Assembly (NCBI GenBank): GCA_001275005.1
Contig: JWZX01001411.1
Span: forward strand, 1 to 25,510
Length of the DNA: 25,510 bases
Reading direction: 5' to 3'
Origin: Chrysochromulina tobinii
Lineage: Eukaryota > Haptophyta > Prymnesiales > Chrysochromulinaceae
In this document: positions 22,806 through 25,510 of the stretch, piece by piece
Position numbering within the stretch: the stretch's first letter is position 1
Layout: each line of letters starts with the position of its first letter
Notes under the pieces: model-generated
What the model was told of the DNA's origin: nothing
What the model saw: the letters and a program-made list of their open reading frames with translations, nothing else
The model's database searches: none
Made by a program: the position numbers and the translations under genes

Positions 22806-23837
22806 ATGTCGATCGACCTCGTCGTAACGCGCTACCGCGAGCCGCTCGGCTGGCTCGAGCCCTACTTGGCGCGCCCGGGTTGGCGGCTGTTTGTGTACAA
22901 CACGGGCAAGAAGCCGCCGCCGGCGCGGATATGCGCACTCGCCACATTGTGCCGGCAGGTGCCAAATGCCGGCTTCGAGTGGCATGGCTACTTGCGTCAC
23001 ATCGTCGACCGATACGACCAGCTCGCGGACACGACCATCTTCGTGCAGGGCGATCCGTACACCGTGTCTCCCGACATGGACTGCCTGCTCAATCAGACGA
23101 GCTCATACGCGCCTGTGCAGGTGCTCTCCTGGGTGCAGCAGGCGAAGCGCAAGATGGAGCTTTTCTCGCGCTGCCATGCGTCGTACCTCGGCGGTTGTCG
23201 CGTGTGGGTCGAGCCCGTCACGGCAGCCCTGCGCCCGATGCTACACGGCGACCGTTGGCTGCACCGCGCCTGTCGCATGGCGAAACGGTTCAAGGGCGCT
23301 CTCTTTCAGTTTCTGTACTCGCAGCTGGCGGGAGAGCCGGTGGAGAGCACGACGGGCCCTGCCGCCGTGCACCGCGCGCTCATCACGAGTACGCGCGTGC
23401 CAGCGCGCCTCTACCGGGCGTACGGAGCCCAGTTTGGGGCCAGTCGTGGAGAGCTCCGAGGGCGCAGCGCTGCCTTTTACGCGAGGCTGCTGCTTTGGCT
23501 GACGACGCCGCACGACGACATGGGGCGCGCGGGCTTCTTGCCGATTTGGCGCGCGTACACGACCAAGGAGAAGGCGATCCTCATCGAGCTCATGTGGATG
23601 AGCCTCTTCCGAGCTGAGCGTTTCATCCCGACCGACGTGTGCCGAGAGTGTCTGGGGATCGCCGCTAGCCTCCCCCGACCTCCCGATGCGAAGGCCGGCG
23701 CCTCGTGCGATCGGGACTACTTTAGTGCGGCACCGCGCCTTGAGCCATGCAACGTCACCGGCGATGGCTGGGGCGGCCCTCCCTCGAAACGCCTCAAGGC
23801 GAAATGTCCCATCACCAAGAATGACGATGAGGCCTGA
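22806..23837 (+). CDS. DUF3431-like protein
   Basis: A 343-residue protein resembling DUF3431, a widespread but uncharacterised family sometimes grouped with glycosyltransferase-like proteins. Matching features are an opening IDLVVTRYREPLGWLEPYL (family: VVAxYNEDLSWL), FVYNTGKKPPP (family: IYNKG), then VPNAGFEWHGYLRHIVDRYDQLADTTIFVQGDPY, the most diagnostic segment (family: PN.G.E.H.YL.HI..NYD.L.D.T.F.QG). The C-terminal half is Arg-rich with Cys pairs and no other recognisable domain. The start at ATG 22806 sits directly before the conserved strand; there is no signal peptide. The position of TIFVQGD as a possible sugar-nucleotide or metal site is inference. The gene ends at 23837, with a possible 3'-UTR intron downstream. 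Confidence 0.75.
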   Translation: MSIDLVVTRYREPLGWLEPYLARPGWRLFVYNTGKKPPPARICALATLCRQVPNAGFEWHGYLRHIVDRYDQLADTTIFVQGDPYTVSPDMDCLLNQTSSYAPVQVLSWVQQAKRKMELFSRCHASYLGGCRVWVEPVTAALRPMLHGDRWLHRACRMAKRFKGALFQFLYSQLAGEPVESTTGPAAVHRALITSTRVPARLYRAYGAQFGASRGELRGRSAAFYARLLLWLTTPHDDMGRAGFLPIWRAYTTKEKAILIELMWMSLFRAERFIPTDVCRECLGIAASLPRPPDAKAGASCDRDYFSAAPRLEPCNVTGDGWGGPPSKRLKAKCPITKNDDEA

Positions 23838-24296
23838 TCGCGGGCCGGCGACGTGTCAAGACGGTTGCGAAGACGGTAGGCTCCTTGGGCTCCGCTGGAT
23901 TTTCAGATTATTGACGCTAACCCCACTTTCTCTCCGACAGCGTGATGCTGCGAGCGTATTCCGTATACAGCTGCCGGCTCCACCCCCGACGCCGGCGCGC
24001 AACCGCCCGGGCCCGCCCGGCGGGCACGGGCGGCAGGGCGACCGCTGGGCGACCGCCGACGACGCGACGCCGACGGCTTGGTACTCGCTAGGAAGCCCTG
24101 CGGGGGTTATAACATCTAATGCAAGATGGTGTGATCTAAAATTGCGCCGGGCGTAGCAGCGGGCAGGGGCGCCACCAGACCACACTCCATAGTAGACGCT
24201 GGACGTCTCGATGGAGTTCGTCTCGCCTGTACCGTGTGGCGCACGTCATGTACGGACCGCGGTGCGAAGGCGATACGGACGCGCCTGGTCCTCACC
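23838..24296. other. Convergent intergenic region
   Basis: No gene is supported. This is the 3' flank of the DUF3431-like gene and of the oppositely oriented thiol dioxygenase. It contains an intron-like segment (23876-23940) and a GC-rich block (about 23970-24080). The open frame through it has no recognisable domain. Confidence 0.4.
23876..23940 (+). other. Candidate 65-nt intron in the 3' flank of the DUF3431-like gene
   Basis: The segment starts GTAGGC and ends with a textbook 3' splice region: a branch-point-like GCTAAC, a pyrimidine run and CCGACAG. Its length is similar to the 67-nt intron of the transporter. It lies after the stop codon at 23835-23837, so it would be a 3'-UTR intron or part of an alternative 3' exon. 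Confidence 0.35.
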
Positions 24297-25103
24297 TCAG
24301 TTCGGGCTTACTTGGGGCCCGCGGTACGGTCGATTGACCACGCGCAGGCTCGGCGGCCATCCAATCTCTCGTAGCTGGACACTGTCCAACGGCTGAGCGT
24401 CCAGGACGGCGCCCGGGGCCTCCACCTCGTAGTAGTGGCAAGATCGTCCGGATCGGTCGTCGTACGGCGGCGTGAGGACGTCGAAGATGGCGGTGTGCTC
24501 GACGGCGACGAACTCGTGTATGTTGCCGCGCACGGGATCGAGGCGCAGCGTCGGACATGGCGCGACGACTGTGTGCCGCACTGGCGCTGCGCACTGAAGC
24601 TGCTGGGAAGCTCCTCTGCCACCAAAGAGCGTAAACGGTCCGCCGAACTTGGGCGGTGGTGGCGAGGGCGATGCAGAGGGGAGCGGCCGGTCGAAGGAGG
24701 TGACCTCGAGCTTGCCGAAGAGCACCTTGGAGAGCACGGACATGCCCGGATGGTCGTGCAGCGGGATTGCGCTACCGGCAGGCAAGACAAAGATGCCGAC
24801 CGAGATGTCCTGGTCTGCGTAGACGTGGTGGTAGCCGACGGGTCCGCCAGGCGTCAGCCCGGCGGTGGTGACGCCCAAGTCCTCGGCGGTGAGCTCGTCC
24901 ATGGCGACAGCCGTGCCGTCGAGGTCACCTCTCGCTGCCAGGTCTAGCACGCGCTGGAGCAGAAGCGGTGCGGTACTGGCACCCGCCGCCGCAGACGCTC
25001 GGAGCCAGCGCGCCGCCGCGGGTCGCACTGCTGGCCGCAGCAGGCGGCCTGAGAGGTTGTGCGGCGTATGCGCTGCTGCGAGTAAAGTCGCGGAGATTAG
25101 CAT
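24297..25103 (-). CDS. Thiol dioxygenase of the plant cysteine oxidase / ADO family
   Basis: A 268-residue cupin enzyme. The ATG at 25103 (MLISATLL...) is the first in frame (TTG lies at 25145). Residues 1-50 are hydrophobic and Arg/Ala-rich, without acids, like an organelle leader. The PCO/ADO core is clear: YHHVYADQDISVGIFVLPAGSAIPLHDHPGMSVLSKVLFGKLEV, GNIHEF and AIFDVLTPPYDDRSGRSCHYYE. The three iron-binding histidines are about His116 and His118 (LHDH) and His196 (NIHEF). Family members add O2 to N-terminal cysteine of proteins or to cysteamine, acting as oxygen sensors that feed the N-degron pathway. A Pro/Ser/Gly-rich insert (about 130-160) splits the barrel. The fold call is strong; the substrate is unknown, and an organelle location would be unusual for an N-degron enzyme. 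Confidence 0.87.
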   Translation of the reverse strand: MLISATLLAAAHTPHNLSGRLLRPAVRPAAARWLRASAAAGASTAPLLLQRVLDLAARGDLDGTAVAMDELTAEDLGVTTAGLTPGGPVGYHHVYADQDISVGIFVLPAGSAIPLHDHPGMSVLSKVLFGKLEVTSFDRPLPSASPSPPPPKFGGPFTLFGGRGASQQLQCAAPVRHTVVAPCPTLRLDPVRGNIHEFVAVEHTAIFDVLTPPYDDRSGRSCHYYEVEAPGAVLDAQPLDSVQLREIGWPPSLRVVNRPYRGPQVSPN

Positions 25104-25510
25104 CGCGAGGCTGCCAGCGGCGGCTTCGTCGGCCGAACATGACAAGGAAGGATAATCTTGTAAACCCCCTCAAACATGTTTCATGTAGACCTGTAAATTG
25201 TACCTGTTTTGACATGCGTTCCGTTTCCTACGGAATAAGTTTGGCTTCCAGTTGCGGATCTATACGCCGCGAGACGTATCACCCCCGCGAAGTCAGCAAG
25301 AGCGGCGTGGGCGGCGGCGTAGGCGGCGTAGGCGGTACTGCGCTACTGTACATGTAACTGGATGCCAGGGTGGAGAGGAGACACCCCTGACACGCAACGC
25401 GCATGAACACGCCATGACATTCTGGGGGCGGCCACTCCTGTCCGTTCGTTTCGAGTGATGGGGATGCGGCGCGTGAGTGTCAGAGTCAATCAGTTACACT
25501 GGGGGAGGTT
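25104..25510. other. Right-edge non-coding region
   Basis: This is the promoter side of the thiol dioxygenase gene and beyond. No gene is supported. A GGCGGCGTAGGCGGCGTAG-type short repeat lies near 25310-25335, and a TACATGTA palindrome at 25349-25356. Confidence 0.45.

Noticed and set aside
23686-24156. Plus-strand frame overlapping the end of the DUF3431-like gene
   Set aside because: Overlaps the real gene in another frame, runs through an intron-like segment, and has no recognisable domain.
1-25510. Conventional transposon, virus, tRNA, rRNA or CRISPR
   Set aside because: No transposase, integrase, reverse transcriptase, capsid, cloverleaf or spacer array was seen on either strand by eye.

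Overview
The window looks like nuclear DNA of a compact, GC-rich alga. It carries thirteen protein-coding genes on both strands, each with its own flanking sequence, and no operons, ribosome-binding sites, rRNA, tRNA, CRISPR array or virus. Eukaryotic marks are an O-GlcNAc transferase with N-terminal TPRs, a TOD1/MUCI70 (DUF616)-type protein, a plant-cysteine-oxidase/ADO thiol dioxygenase, a DNAJC22-like membrane J-protein, a WAT1/EamA-type transporter, FKBP-CS fusion architecture, Pro/Ser-rich (PPPPSPP) and Ala/Lys/Glu-rich low-complexity proteins, and short GT-AG introns. A haptophyte or a similar marine microalga is the best guess. That is inference from composition and gene style, not proof.

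Layout. 363-3253 (minus): an LRR protein and a coiled-coil/Ala-rich protein. 3589-4668 (plus): a rhodanese + dual-specificity-phosphatase-like protein whose catalytic Cys and Arg are replaced, so a probable pseudophosphatase. 5066-6133 (minus): a TOD1/MUCI70-like protein. 7003-11078 (minus): FKBP-CS, DNAJC22-like and a two-exon EamA transporter. 11492-12541 (plus): a two-TM glycoprotein-like protein. 13126-14531 (plus): a two-exon PLP trans-sulfuration enzyme with a likely mitochondrial presequence. 15046-17958 (plus): a large helical-repeat protein. 18238-20789 (plus): a two-exon TPR-OGT. 20964-22598 (plus): a two-TM Pro-rich protein. 22806-23837 (plus): a DUF3431-like protein. 24297-25103 (minus): a thiol dioxygenase.

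Three introns can be placed by reading frame. Two of them, in the EamA gene and in OGT, share an unexpected design. Each has the 7-nt motif CTGATGA near the 5' side and its reverse complement TCATCAG at the 3' splice site. Each has internal 10-nt tandem units starting CTGATT, and the sequence at the 5' splice site is repeated after the 3' splice site (32/32 in EamA, imperfect and multi-copy in OGT). In EamA, splicing restores exactly the sequence expected before insertion. This looks like a small introner-like element family that makes introns by insertion with flank duplication, and it is the most interesting signal in the window.

The genes do not form one obvious pathway. Themes are signalling and post-translational control (OGT, pseudophosphatase, FKBP-CS, J-protein), cell-surface or secretory proteins (DUF616, DUF3431, Pro-rich two-TM), and sulfur/thiol metabolism (trans-sulfuration enzyme, thiol dioxygenase).
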